This document shows, piece after piece, positions 49,603 to 61,974 of a stretch of 64,000 bases of DNA. Origin of the DNA: Ziziphus jujuba (Eukaryota; Streptophyta; Magnoliopsida; Rosales; Rhamnaceae). Within the stretch, counting starts at the first letter, position 1. Every line of letters starts with the position of its first letter. The stretch spans positions 1,248,501 to 1,312,500 of the forward strand of contig NC_083384.1 of the NCBI RefSeq assembly GCF_031755915.1, given 5' to 3'. The notes under the pieces are model-generated. The model was not told where the DNA came from. It did not search any database and worked only from the letters and a program-made list of their open reading frames with translations. A program made the translations under genes and the position numbers.

Positions 49603-51101
49603 AAGTGAAAATATTATAGCTGCTTCACAGTGTTTTTTTTTTTTTGTTTATTCAAATATATTTTTAGAAAATATGTTATTGATATCTGGCGACTCATAAA
49701 TACTATTATGCGTTGCCTATTATTGTGAAAATTTTGTTTTTTTTGTTTTTTTCTAAGTATTACGCATTTTATTTCTTTCAACTTTAAATAACAAGTGAAA
49801 ATGTTATAGCTGCTTCACGGTGCTTTTTTTTTTTTTGTTTTTTAAAATAAAGTTTTAGAAAATATGTTATTGATATATCGCGACGCATAAATACCATTAT
49901 GCGTCGCCTATTATTGTGAAATTTTTTTTTTTTGTTTTTTTCTAAGTATTAAACAGTTGATTTCTTTCAACTTTAAATAACAAGTGAAAATGTTATGGCT
50001 GCTTCACAGTGTTTTTTTTCTTTTTGTTTATTCAAATAAATTTTTAGAAAATATGTTATTGATATATAGCGACGCATCAGTACCATTATGCGTCCCCTAT
50101 AATTGTGAAATTTTTTTTTTTTTTTAGTATTAAACAGTAGATTTCTTTCAACTTTAAATAACAAGTGAAAATGTTATAGCTGCTTGACAGTGTTTTTTTT
50201 TTTTTTTGTTTATTCAAATAAATTTTTAGAAAATATGTTATTGATATATGGCGACACATAAATACTATTATGCGTCGCCTATTATTGTGAAATTTTTTTA
50301 TTTTCATTTTTTTCTAAGTATTAAACAGTTGATTTCTTTCAACATTAAATAACAAGTGAAAATGTTATAGCTGCTTCACAGTGCTTTTTTTTTTTTGTTT
50401 TTTCAAATAAATTTTTAGCAAATATGTTATTGATGTATGGCGACGCATAAATACCATTATGCGTCGCCCAATACTGTGAATTTTTTTTTTTTTGTTTTTT
50501 TCTAAGTATTAAACAGTTGATTTCTTTCAACTTTAAATAACAAGTGAAAATGTTATAGCTGCTTCACAATGCTTTTTTTTTTTGTTTTTTCAATTAAATT
50601 TTTAGAAAATATGTTATTGATCTATGGCGACACATAAATACTATTATGTTTCGCCGATTATTGTGAATTTTATTTTTTTTTGTTTTTTTCTAAGTATTAA
50701 ATAGTTGATTTCTTTCAACTTTAAATAACAAGTGAAAATGTTATAGCTGCTTCACAGTGCTTTTTTTTTTGTTTATTCAAATAAATTTTTAGAATATATG
50801 TTATTGATATATAGCGACGCGTAAATACCATTATGCGTCGCCTATTATTGTGAAAATTTTGTTTTTTCATTTTTTCTAAGTATTATACAGTTGATTTCTT
50901 TCAACTTTAAATAACAAGTGAAAATGTTATAGCTGCTTCACGGTGCTTTTTTTTTTTGTTTTTTAAAATAAATTTTTAGAAAATATGTTATTGATATATG
51001 GCGACGCATAAATACCATTATGCGTCGCCTATTATTGTGAAAATTTTTTCTTTGTTTTTTTCTAAGTATTAAACAGTTGATTTCTTTCAACTTTAAATAA
51101 T
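49603..51101. repeat. Standard 8-mer HOR, copy 5 (1,499 bp)
   Basis: The order is F A G I A' B C A. The second unit has TATATCGCGACGC, shared with copies 6 and 7. A' ends CAATACTG. The junction after the G unit has an uninterrupted T run followed by AGTATT in place of CTAAGTATT near 50.12 kb. Confidence 0.87.
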
Positions 51102-52601
51102 AAGTGAAAATATTATAGCTGCTTCACAGTGTTTTTTTTTTTTTTGTTTATTCAAATATATTTTTAGAAAATATGTTATTGATATCTGGCGACTCATAAA
51201 TACTATTATGCGTTGCCTATTATTGTGAAAATTTTGTTTTTTTTGTTTTTTTCTAAGTATTACACATTTTATTTCTTTCAACTTTAAATAACAAGTGAAA
51301 ATGTTATAGCTTCTTCACGGTGCTTTTTTTTTTTTTGTTTTTTAAAATAAAGTTTTAGAAAATATGTTATTGATATATCGCGACGCATAAATACCATTAT
51401 GCGTCGCCTATTATTGTGAAATTTTTTTTTTTTGTTTTTTTCTAAGTATTAAACAGTTGATTTCTTTCAACTTTAAATAACAAGTGAAAATGTTATGGCT
51501 GCTTCACAGTGTTTTTTTTCTTTTTGTTTATTCAAATAAATTTTTAGAAAATATGTTATTGATATATAGCGACGCATCAGTACCATTATGCGTCCCCTAT
51601 AATTGTGAAATTTTTTTTTTTTCTAAGTATTAAACAGTAGATTTCTTTCAACTTTAAATAACAAGTGAAAATGTTATAGCTGCTTGACAGTGTTTTTTTT
51701 TTTTTTTGTTTATTCAAATAAATTTTTAGAAAATATGTTATTGATATATGGCGACACATAAATACTATTATGCGTCGCCTATTATTGTGAAATTTTTTTA
51801 TTTTCATTTTTTTCTAAGTATTAAACAGTTGATTTCTTTCAACATTAAATAACAAGTGAAAATGTTATAGCTGCTTCACAGTGCTTTTTTTTTTTTGTTT
51901 TTTCAAATAAATTTTTAGCAAATATGTTATTGATGTATGGCGACGCATAAATACCATTATGCGTCGCCCAATACTGTGAATTTTTTTTTTTTTGTTTTTT
52001 TCTAAGTATTAAACAGTTGATTTCTTTCAACTTTAAATAACAAGTGAAAATGTTATAGCTGCTTCACAATGCTTTTTTTTTTTGTTTTTTCAATTAAATT
52101 TTTAGAAAATATGTTATTGATCTATGGCGACACATAAATACTATTATGTTTCGCCGATTATTGTGAATTTTATTTTTTTTTGTTTTTTTCTAAGTATTAA
52201 ATAGTTGATTTCTTTCAACTTTAAATAACAAGTGAAAATGTTATAGCTGCTTCACAGTGCTTTTTTTTTTGTTTATTCAAATAAATTTTTAGAATATATG
52301 TTATTGATATATAGCGACGCGTAAATACCATTATGCGTCGCCTATTATTGTGAAAATTTTGTTTTTTCATTTTTTCTAAGTATTATACAGTTGATTTCTT
52401 TCAACTTTAAATAACAAGTGAAAATGTTATAGCTGCTTCACGGTGCTTTTTTTTTTTGTTTTTTAAAATAAATTTTTAGAAAATATGTTATTGATATATG
52501 GCGACGCATAAATACCATTATGCGTCGCCTATTATTGTGAAAATTTTTTCTTTGTTTTTTTCTAAGTATTAAACAGTTGATTTCTTTCAACTTTAAATAA
52601 T
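51102..52601. repeat. Standard 8-mer HOR, copy 6 (1,500 bp)
   Basis: The order is F A G I A' B C A. It shares TATATCGCGACGC with copies 5 and 7 and the rarer TATAGCTTCTTCACGG (near 51.31 kb) only with copy 7. A' ends CAATACTG. Confidence 0.87.
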
Positions 52602-54100
52602 AAGTGAAAATATTATAGCTGCTTCACAGTGTTTTTTTTTTTTTTGTTTATTCAAATATATTTTTAGAAAATATGTTATTGATATCTGGCGACTCATAAA
52701 TACTATTATGCGTTGCCTATTATTGTGAAAATTTTGTTTTTTTTGTTTTTTTCTAAGTATTACACATTTTATTTCTTTCAACTTTAAATAACAAGTGAAA
52801 ATGTTATAGCTTCTTCACGGTGCTTTTTTTTTTTTTGTTTTTTAAAATAAAGTTTTAGAAAATATGTTATTGATATATCGCGACGCATAAATACCATTAT
52901 GCGTCGCCTATTATTGTGAAATTTTTTTTTTTTGTTTTTTTCTAAGTATTAAACAGTTGATTTCTTTCAACTTTAAATAACAAGTGAAAATGTTATGGCT
53001 GCTTCACAGTGTTTTTTTTCTTTTTGTTTATTCAAATAAATTTTTAGAAAATATGTTATTGATATATAGCGACGCATCAGTACCATTATGCGTCCCCTAT
53101 AATTGTGAAATTTTTTTTTTTTCTAAGTATTAAACAGTAGATTTCTTTCAACTTTAAATAACAAGTGAAAATGTTATAGCTGCTTGACAGTGTTTTTTTT
53201 TTTTTTTGTTTATTCAAATAAATTTTTAGAAAATATGTTATTGATATATGGCGACACATAAATACTATTATGCGTCGCCTATTATTGTGAAATTTTTTTA
53301 TTTTCATTTTTTTCTAAGTATTAAACAGTTGATTTCTTTCAACATTAAATAACAAGTGAAAATGTTATAGCTGCTTCACAGTGCTTTTTTTTTTTTGTTT
53401 TTTCAAATAAATTTTTAGCAAATATGTTATTGATGTATGGCGACGCATAAATACCATTATGCGTCGCCCAGTACTGTGAATTTTTTTTTTTTTGTTTTTT
53501 TCTAAGTATTAAACAGTTGATTTCTTTCAACTTTAAATAACAAGTGAAAATGTTATAGCTGCTTCACAATGCTTTTTTTTTTGTTTTTTGAATTAAATTT
53601 TTAGAAAATATGTTATTGATCTATGGCGACACATAAATACTATTATGTTTCGCCGATTATTGTGAATTTTATTTTTTTTTGTTTTTTTCTAAGTATTAAA
53701 TAGTTGATTTCTTTCAACTTTAAATAACAAGTGAAAATGTTATAGCTGCTTCACAGTGCTTTTTTTTTTGTTTATTCAAATAAATTTTTAGAATATATGT
53801 TATTGATATATAGCGACGCGTAAATACCATTATGCGTCGCCTATTATTGTGAAAATTTTGTTTTTTCATTTTTTCTAAGTATTATACAGTTGATTTCTTT
53901 CAACTTTAAATAACAAGTGAAAATGTTATAGCTGCTTCACGGTGCTTTTTTTTTTTGTTTTTTAAAATAAATTTTTAGAAAATATGTTATTGATATATGG
54001 CGACGCATAAATACCATTATGCGTCGCCTATTATTGTGAAAATTTTTTCTTTGTTTTTTTCTAAGTATTAAACAGTTGATTTCTTTCAACTTTAAATAAT
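52602..54100. repeat. Standard 8-mer HOR, copy 7 (1,499 bp)
   Basis: The order is F A G I A' B C A. It shares TAGCTTCTTCACGG with copy 6, but A' ends CAGTACTG as in copy 4. The B unit has a private TTTTTTGAATTAAAT near 53.58 kb. Confidence 0.87.
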
Positions 54101-56537
54101 AAGTGAAAATATTATAGCTGCTTCACAGTGTTTTTTTTTTTTTTGTTTATTCAAATAAATTTTTAGAAAATATGTTATTGATATCTGGCGACTCATAAAT
54201 ACTATTATGCGTTGCCTATTATTGTGAAAATTTTGTTTTTTTTGTTTTTTTCTAAGTATTACACATTTTATTTCTTTCAACTTTAAATAACAAGTGAAAA
54301 TGTTATAGCTGCTTCACGGTGCTTTTTTTTTTTTTGTTTTTTAAAATAAAGTTTTAGAAAATATGTTATTGATATATGGCGACGCATAAATACCATTATG
54401 CGTCGCCTATTATTGTGAAATTTTTTTATTTTTGTTTTTTTCTAAGTATTAAACATTTTACTTCTTTCAACTTTAAATAACAAGTGAAAATGTTATAGCT
54501 GCTTCACAGTGCTTTTTTTTTTTGTTTATTCAAATAAATTTTTCGAAAATATGTTATTGATATATAGCGACGCATCAGTACCATTATGCGTCCCCTATAA
54601 TTGTGAAATTTTTTTTTTTCTAAGTATTAAACAGTAGATTTCTTTCAACTTTAAATAACAAGTGAAAATGTTATAGCTGCTTGACAGTGTTTTTTTTTTT
54701 TTTTGTTTATTCAAATAAATTTTTAGAAAATATGTTATTGATATATAGCGACGCATAAATACCATTATGCGTCGCCTATTATTGTGAAATTTTTTTTTTG
54801 TTTTTTTCTAACTATTAAACAGTTGATTTCTTTCAACTTTAAATAACAAGTGAAAATGTTATAGCTGCTTCCCAGTGCTTTTTTTTTTATTGTTTTTTCA
54901 AATAAATTTTTAGAAAATATGTTATTGATATATGGCGACGCATAAATACCATTATGCGTCGCCTAGTATTGTGAAATTTTTTTTTTTTGTTTTTTTCTAA
55001 GTATTAAACAGTTGATTTCTTTCAACTTTAAATAACAAGTGAAAATGTAATAGCTGCTTCCCAGTGCTTTTTTTTTATTGTTTTTTCAAATAAATTTTTA
55101 GAAAATATGTTATTGATATATGGCGACGCATAAATACCATTATGCGTCGCCCAGTATTGTGAATTTTATTTTTTTTTTGTTTTTTTCTAAGTATTATACA
55201 GTTGATTTCTTTCCACTTTAGATAACAAGTGAAAATGTTATAGCTGCTTCACAATGCTTTTTTTTTTGTTTTTTCAAATAAATTTTTAGAAAATATGTTA
55301 TTGATATATGGCGACACATAAATACTATTATGCGTCGCCTATTATTGTGAAATGTTTTTATTTTCATTTTTTTCTAAGTATTAAACAGTTGATTTCTTTC
55401 AACATTAAATAACAAGTGAAAATGTTATAGCTGCTTCACAGTGCTTTTTTTTTTTTGTTTTTTCAAATAAATTTTTAGCAAATATGTTATTGATGTATGG
55501 CGACGCATAAATACCATTATGCGTCGCCCAGTATTGTGAATTTTTTTTTTTTTGTTTTTTTCTAAGTATTAAACAGTTGATTTCTTTCAACTTTAAATAA
55601 CAAGTGAAAATGTTATAGCTGCTTGACAGTGTTTTTTTTTTTTTTGTTTATTCAAATAAATTTTTAGAAAATATGTTATTGATATATGGCGACACATAAA
55701 TACTATTATGCGTCGCCTATTATTGTGAAATTTTTTTATTTTCATTTTTTTCTAAGTATTAAACAGTTGATTTCTTTCAACATTAAATAACAAGTGAAAA
55801 TGTTATAGCTGCTTCACAGTGCTTTTTTTTTTTTGTTTTTTCAAATAAATTTTTAGCAAATATGTTATTGATGTATGGCGACGCATAAATACCATTATGC
55901 GTCGCCCAGTATTGTGAATTTTTTTTTTTTGTTTTTTTCTAAGTATTAAACAGTTGATTTCTTTCAACTTTAAATAACAAGTGAAAATGTTATAGCTGCT
56001 TCACAATGCTTTTTTTTTTTGTTTTTTCAATTAAATTTTTAGAAAATATGTTATTGATCTATGGCGACACATAAATACTATTATGTTTCGCCGATTATTG
56101 TGAATTTTATTTTTTTTTGTTTTTTTCTAAGTATTAAATAGTTGATTTCTTTCAACTTTAAATAACAAGTGAAAATGTTATAGCTGCTTCACAGTGCTTT
56201 TTTTTTTGTTTATTCAAATAAATTTTTAGAATATATGTTATTGATATATAGCGACGCGTAAATACCATTATGCGTCGCCTATTATTGTGAAAATTTTGTT
56301 TTTTCATTTTTTCTAAGTATTATACAGTTGATTTTTTCAACTTTAAATAACAAGTGAAAATGTTATAGCTGCTTCACGGTGCTTTTTTTTTTTGTTTTTT
56401 AAAATAAATTTTTAGAAAATATGTTATTGATATATGGCGACGCATAAATACCATTATGCGTCGCCTATTATTGTGAAAATTTTTTCTTTGTTTTTTTCTA
56501 AGTATTAAACAGTTGATTTCTTTCAACTTTAAATAAT
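54101..56537. repeat. 13-mer HOR variant (2,437 bp)
   Basis: The order is F A G' X A A I A' I A' B C A. Compared with the 11-mer at 58039 it has the I-A' pair twice. The inserted G' X A A portion resembles units from the 12-mer and 25-mer families (CTAACTATT, CTTCCCAGTGC, CGCCTAGTATTG), joined after the F-A head of the 8-mer. Confidence 0.83.
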
Positions 56538-58038
56538 AAGTGAAAATATTATAGCTGCTTCACAGTGTTTTTTTTTTTTTTTGTTTATTCAAATATATTT
56601 TTAGAAAATATGTTATTGATATCTGGCGACTCATAAATACTATTATGCGTTGCCTATTATTGTGAAAATTTTGTTTTTTTTGTTTTTTTCTAAGTATTAC
56701 ACATTTTATTTCTTTCAACTTTAAATAACAAGTGAAAATGTTATAGCTGCTTCACGGTGCTTTTTTTTTTTTTGTTTTTTAAAATAAAGTTTTAGAAAAT
56801 ATGTTATTGATATATGGCGACGCATAAATACCATTATGCGTCGCCTATTATTGTGAAATTTTTTTTTTTTGTTTTTTTCTAAGTATTAAACAGTTGATTT
56901 CTTTCAACTTTAAATAACAAGTGAAAATGTTATGGCTGCTTCACAGTGTTTTTTTTCTTTTTGTTTATTCAAATAAATTTTTAGAAAATATGTTATTGAT
57001 ATATAGCGACGCATCAGTACCATTATGCGTCCCCTATAATTGTGAAATTTTTTTTTTTTCTAAGTATTAAACAGTAGATTTCTTTCAACTTTAAATAACA
57101 AGTGAAAATGTTATAGCTGCTTGACAGTGTTTTTTTTTTTTTTTGTTTATTCAAATAAATTTTTAGAAAATATGTTATTGATATATGGCGACACATAAAT
57201 ACTATTATGCGTCGCCTATTATTGTGAAATTTTTTTATTTTCATTTTTTTCTAAGTATTAAACAGTTGATTTCTTTCAACATTAAATAACAAGTGAAAAT
57301 GTTATAGCTGCTTCACAGTGCTTTTTTTTTTTTGTTTTTTCAAATAAATTTTTAGCAAATATGTTATTGATGTATGGCGACGCATAAATACCATTATGCG
57401 TCGCCCAGTACTGTGAATTTTTTTTTTTTTGTTTTTTTCTAAGTATTAAACAGTTGATTTCTTTCAACTTTAAATAACAAGTGAAAATGTTATAGCTGCT
57501 TCACAATGCTTTTTTTTTTTGTTTTTTCAATTAAATTTTTAGAAAATATGTTATTGATCTATGGCGACACATAAATACTATGATGTTTCGCCGATTATTG
57601 TGAATTTTATTTTTTTTTGTTTTTTTCTAAGTATTAAATAGTTGATTTCTTTCAACTTTAAATAACAAGTGAAAATGTTATAGCTGCTTCACAGTGCTTT
57701 TTTTTTTGTTTATTCAAATAAATTTTTAGAATATATGTTATTGATATATAGCGACGCGTAAATACCATTATGCGTCGCCTATTATTGTGAAAATTTTGTT
57801 TTTTCATTTTTTCTAAGTATTATACAGTTGATTTCTTTCAACTTTAAATAACAAGTGAAAATGTTATAGCTGCTTCACGGTGCTTTTTTTTTTTGTTTTT
57901 TAAAATAAATTTTTAGAAAATATGTTATTGATATATGGCGACGCATAAATACCATTATGCGTCGCCTATTATTGTGAAAATTTTTTCTTTGTTTTTTTCT
58001 AAGTATTAAACAGTTGATTTCTTTCAACTTTAAATAAT
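56538..58038. repeat. Standard 8-mer HOR, copy 8 (1,501 bp)
   Basis: The order is F A G I A' B C A, lying between the 13-mer and the 11-mer. The F unit has CAAATATATTTTT and A' ends CAGTACTG, so it groups with copies 4 and 7, several kilobases away. The B core has a private ACTATGATGTTTCG near 57.58 kb. Confidence 0.86.
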
Positions 58039-60099
58039 AAGTGAAAATATTATAGCTGCTTCACAGTGTTTTTTTTTTTTTTGTTTATTCAAATAAATTT
58101 TTAGAAAATATGTTATTGATATCTGGCGACTCATAAATACTATTATGCGTTGCCTATTATTGTGAAAATTTTGTTTTTTTTGTTTTTTTCTAAGTATTAC
58201 ACATTTTATTTCTTTCAACTTTAAATAACAAGTGAAAATGTTATAGCTGCTTCACGGTGCTTTTTTTTTTTTTTGTTTTTTAAAATAAAGTTTTAGAAAA
58301 TATGTTATTGATATATGGCGACGCATAAATACCATTATGCGTCGCCTATTATTGTGAAATTTTTGTTTTTTTTGTTTTTTTCTAAGTATTAAACATTTTA
58401 TTTCTTTCAACTTTAAATAACAAGTGAAAATGTTATAGCTGCTTCATGGTGCTTTTTTTTTTTGTTTATTCAAATAAATTTTTCGAAAATATGTTATTGA
58501 TATATAGCGACGCATCAGTACCATTATGCGTCCCCTATAATTGTGAAATTTTTTTTTTCTAAGTATTAAACAGTAGATTTCTTTCAACTTTATATAACAA
58601 GTGAAAATGTTATAGCTGCTTGACAGTGTTTTTTTTTTTTTTTGTTTATTCAAATAAATTTTTAGAAAATATGTTATTGATATATAGCGACGCATAAATA
58701 CCATTATGCGTCGCCTATTATTGTGAAATTTTTTTTTTGTTTTTTTCTAACTATTAAACAGTTGATTTCTTTCAACTTTAAATAACAAGTGAAAATGTTA
58801 TAGCTGCTTCCCAGTGCTTTTTTTTTATTGTTTTTTCAAATAAATTTTTAGAAAATATGTTATTGATATATGGCGACGCATAAATACCATTATGCGTCGC
58901 CTAGTATTGTGAAATTTTTTTTTTTTGTTTTTTTCTAAGTATTAAACAGTTGATTTCTTTCAACTTTAAATAACAAGTGAAAATGTAATAGCTGCTTCCC
59001 AGTGCTTTTTTTTTATTGTTTTTTCAAATAAATTTTTAGAAAATATGTTATTGATATATGGCGACGCATAAATACCATTATGCGTCGCCCAGTATTGTGA
59101 ATTTTATTTTTTTTTTGTTTTTTTCTAAGTATTATACAGTTGATTTCTTTCAACTTTAGATAACAAGTGAAAATGTTATAGCTGCTTCACAATGCTTTTT
59201 TTTTTGTTTTTTCAAATAAATTTTTAGAAAATATGTTATTGATATATGGCGACACATAAATACTATTATGCGTCGCCTATTATTGTGAAATTTTTTTATT
59301 TTCATTTTTTTCTAAGTATTAAACAGTTGATTTCTTTCAACATTAAATAACAAGTGAAAATGTTATAGCTGCTTCACAGTGCTTTTTTTTTTTGTTTTTT
59401 CAAATAAATTTTTAGCAAATATGTTATTGATGTATGGCGACGCATAAATACCATTATGCGTCGCCCAGTATTGTGAATTTTTTTTTTTTTGTTTTTTTCT
59501 AAGTATTAAACAGTTGATTTCTTTCAACTTTAAATAACAAGTTAAAATGTTATAGCTGCTTCACAATGCTTTTTTTTTTTGTTTTTTCAATTAAATTTTT
59601 AGAAAATATGTTATTGATCTATGGCGACACATAAATACTATTATGTTTCGCCGATTATTGTGAATTTTATTTTTTTTTTGTTTTTTTCTAAGTATTAAAT
59701 AGTTGATTTCTTTCAACTTTAAATAACAAGTGAAAATGTTATAGCTGCTTCACAGTGCTTTTTTTTTTGTTTATTCAAATAAATTTTTAGAATATATGTT
59801 ATTGATATATAGCGACGCGTAAATACCATTATGCGTCGCCTATTATTGTGAAAATTTTGTTTTTTCATTTTTTCTAAGTATTATACAGTTGATTTTTTTC
59901 AACTTTAAATAACAAGTGAAAATGTTATAGCTGCTTCACGGTGCTTTTTTTTTTTGTTTTTTAAAATAAATTTTTAGAAAATATGTTATTGATATATGGC
60001 GACGCATAAATACCATTATGCGTCGCCTATTATTGTGAAAATTTTTTCTTTGTTTTTTTCTAAGTATTAAACAGTTGATTTCTTTCAACTTTAAATAAT
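58039..60099. repeat. 11-mer HOR variant, copy 1 (2,061 bp)
   Basis: The order is F A G' X A A I A' B C A. It equals the 13-mer without the second I-A' pair. The G' unit begins GCTTCATGGTGC, a CpG transition of CACGGTGC. An open frame of 86 codons on the minus strand here (58444-58704) arises from the linked repeats and is not called a gene. Confidence 0.83.
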
Positions 60100-61974
60100 A
60101 AGTGAAAATATTATAGCTGCTTCACAGTGTTTTTTTTTTTTTTGTTTATTCAAATAAATTTTTAGAAAATATGTTATTGATATCTGGCGACTCATAAATA
60201 CTATTATGCGTTGCCTATTATTGTGAAAATTTTGTTTTTTTTGTTTTTTTCTAAGTATTACACATTTTATTTCTTTCAACTTTAAATAACAAGTGAAAAT
60301 GTTATAGCTGCTTCACGGTGCTTTTTTTTTTTTGTTTTTTAAAATAAAGTTTTAGAAAATATGTTATTGATATATGGCGACGCATAAATACCATTATGCG
60401 TCGCCTATTATTGTGAAATTTTTTTATTTTTGTTTTTTTCTAAGTATTAAACATTTTACTTCTTTCAACTTTAAATAACAAGTGAAAATGTTATAGCTGC
60501 TTCACAGTGCTTTTTTTTTTTTGTTTATTCAAAAAAATTTTTCGAAAATATGTTATTGATATATAGCGACGCATCAGTACCATTATGCGTCCCCTATAAT
60601 TGTGAAATTTTTTTTTTTCTAAGTATTAAACAGTAGATTTCTTTCAACTTTAAATAACAAGTGAAAATGTTATAGCTGCTTGACAGTGTTTTTTTTTTTT
60701 TTTGTTTATTCAAATAAATTTTTAGAAAATATGTTATTGATATATAGCGACGCATAAATACCATTATGCGTCGCCTATTATTGTGAAATTTTTTTTTTGT
60801 TTTTTTCTAACTATTAAACAGTTGATTTCTTTCAACTTTAAATAACAAGTGAAAATGTTATAGCTGCTTCCCAGTGTTTTTTTTTTTATTGTTTTTTCAA
60901 ATAAATTTTTAGAAAATATGTTATTGATATATGGCGACGCATAAATACCATTATGCGTCGCCTAGTATTGTGAAATTTTTTTTTTTTGTTTTTTTCTAAG
61001 TATTAAACAGTTGATTTCTTTCAACTTTAAATAACAAGTGAAAATGTAATAGCTGCTTCCCAGTGCTTTTTTTTTTATTGTTTTTTCAAATAAATTTTTA
61101 GAAAATATGTTATTGATATATGGCGACGCATAAATACCATTATGCGTCGCCCAGTATTGTGAATTTTATTTTTTTTTGTTTTTTTCTAAGTATTATACAG
61201 TTGATTTCTTTCAACTTTAGATAACAAGTGAAAATGTTATAGCTGCTTCACAATGCTTTTTTTTTTGTTTTTTCAAATAAATTTTTAGAAAATATGTTAT
61301 TGATATATGGCGACACATAAATACTATTATGCGTCGCCTATTATTGTGAAATTTTTTTATTTTCATTTTTTTCTAAGTATTAAACAGTTGATTTCTTTCA
61401 ACATTAAATAACAAGTGAAAATGTTATAGCTGCTTCACAGTGCTTTTTTTTTTTTGTTTTTTCTAATAAATTTTTAGCAAATATGTTATTGATGTATGGC
61501 GACGCATAAATACCATTATGCGTCGCCCAGTATTGTGAATTTTTTTTTTTTTGTTTTTTTCTAAGTATTAAACAGTTGATTTCTTTCAACTTTAAATAAC
61601 AAGTGAAAATGTTATAGCTGCTTCACAATGCTTTTTTTTTTTGTTTTTTCAATTAAATTTTTAGAAAATATGTTATTGATCTATGGCGACACATAAATAC
61701 TATTATGTTTCGCCGATTATTGTGAATTTTATTTTTTTTTGTTTTTTTCTAAGTATTAAATAGTTGATTTCTTTCAACTTTAAATAACAAGTGAAAATGT
61801 TATAGCTGCTTCACAGTGCTTTTTTTTTTGTTTATTCAAATAAATTTTTAGAATATATGTTATTGATATATAGCGACGCGTAAATACCATTATGCGTCGC
61901 CTATTATTGTGAAAATTTTGTTTTTTCATTTTTTCTAAGTATTATACAGTTGATTTCTTTCAACTTTAAATAAC
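60100..61974. repeat. 11-mer HOR variant, copy 2 (partial, 10 monomers)
   Basis: The order F A G' X A A I A' B C matches copy 1 at an offset of 2061 bp; the final A unit is replaced by the B/C tail. Private changes include CAAAAAAATTTTTC near 60.53 kb and TTTTCTAATAAATTTTT near 61.46 kb. Confidence 0.82.
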
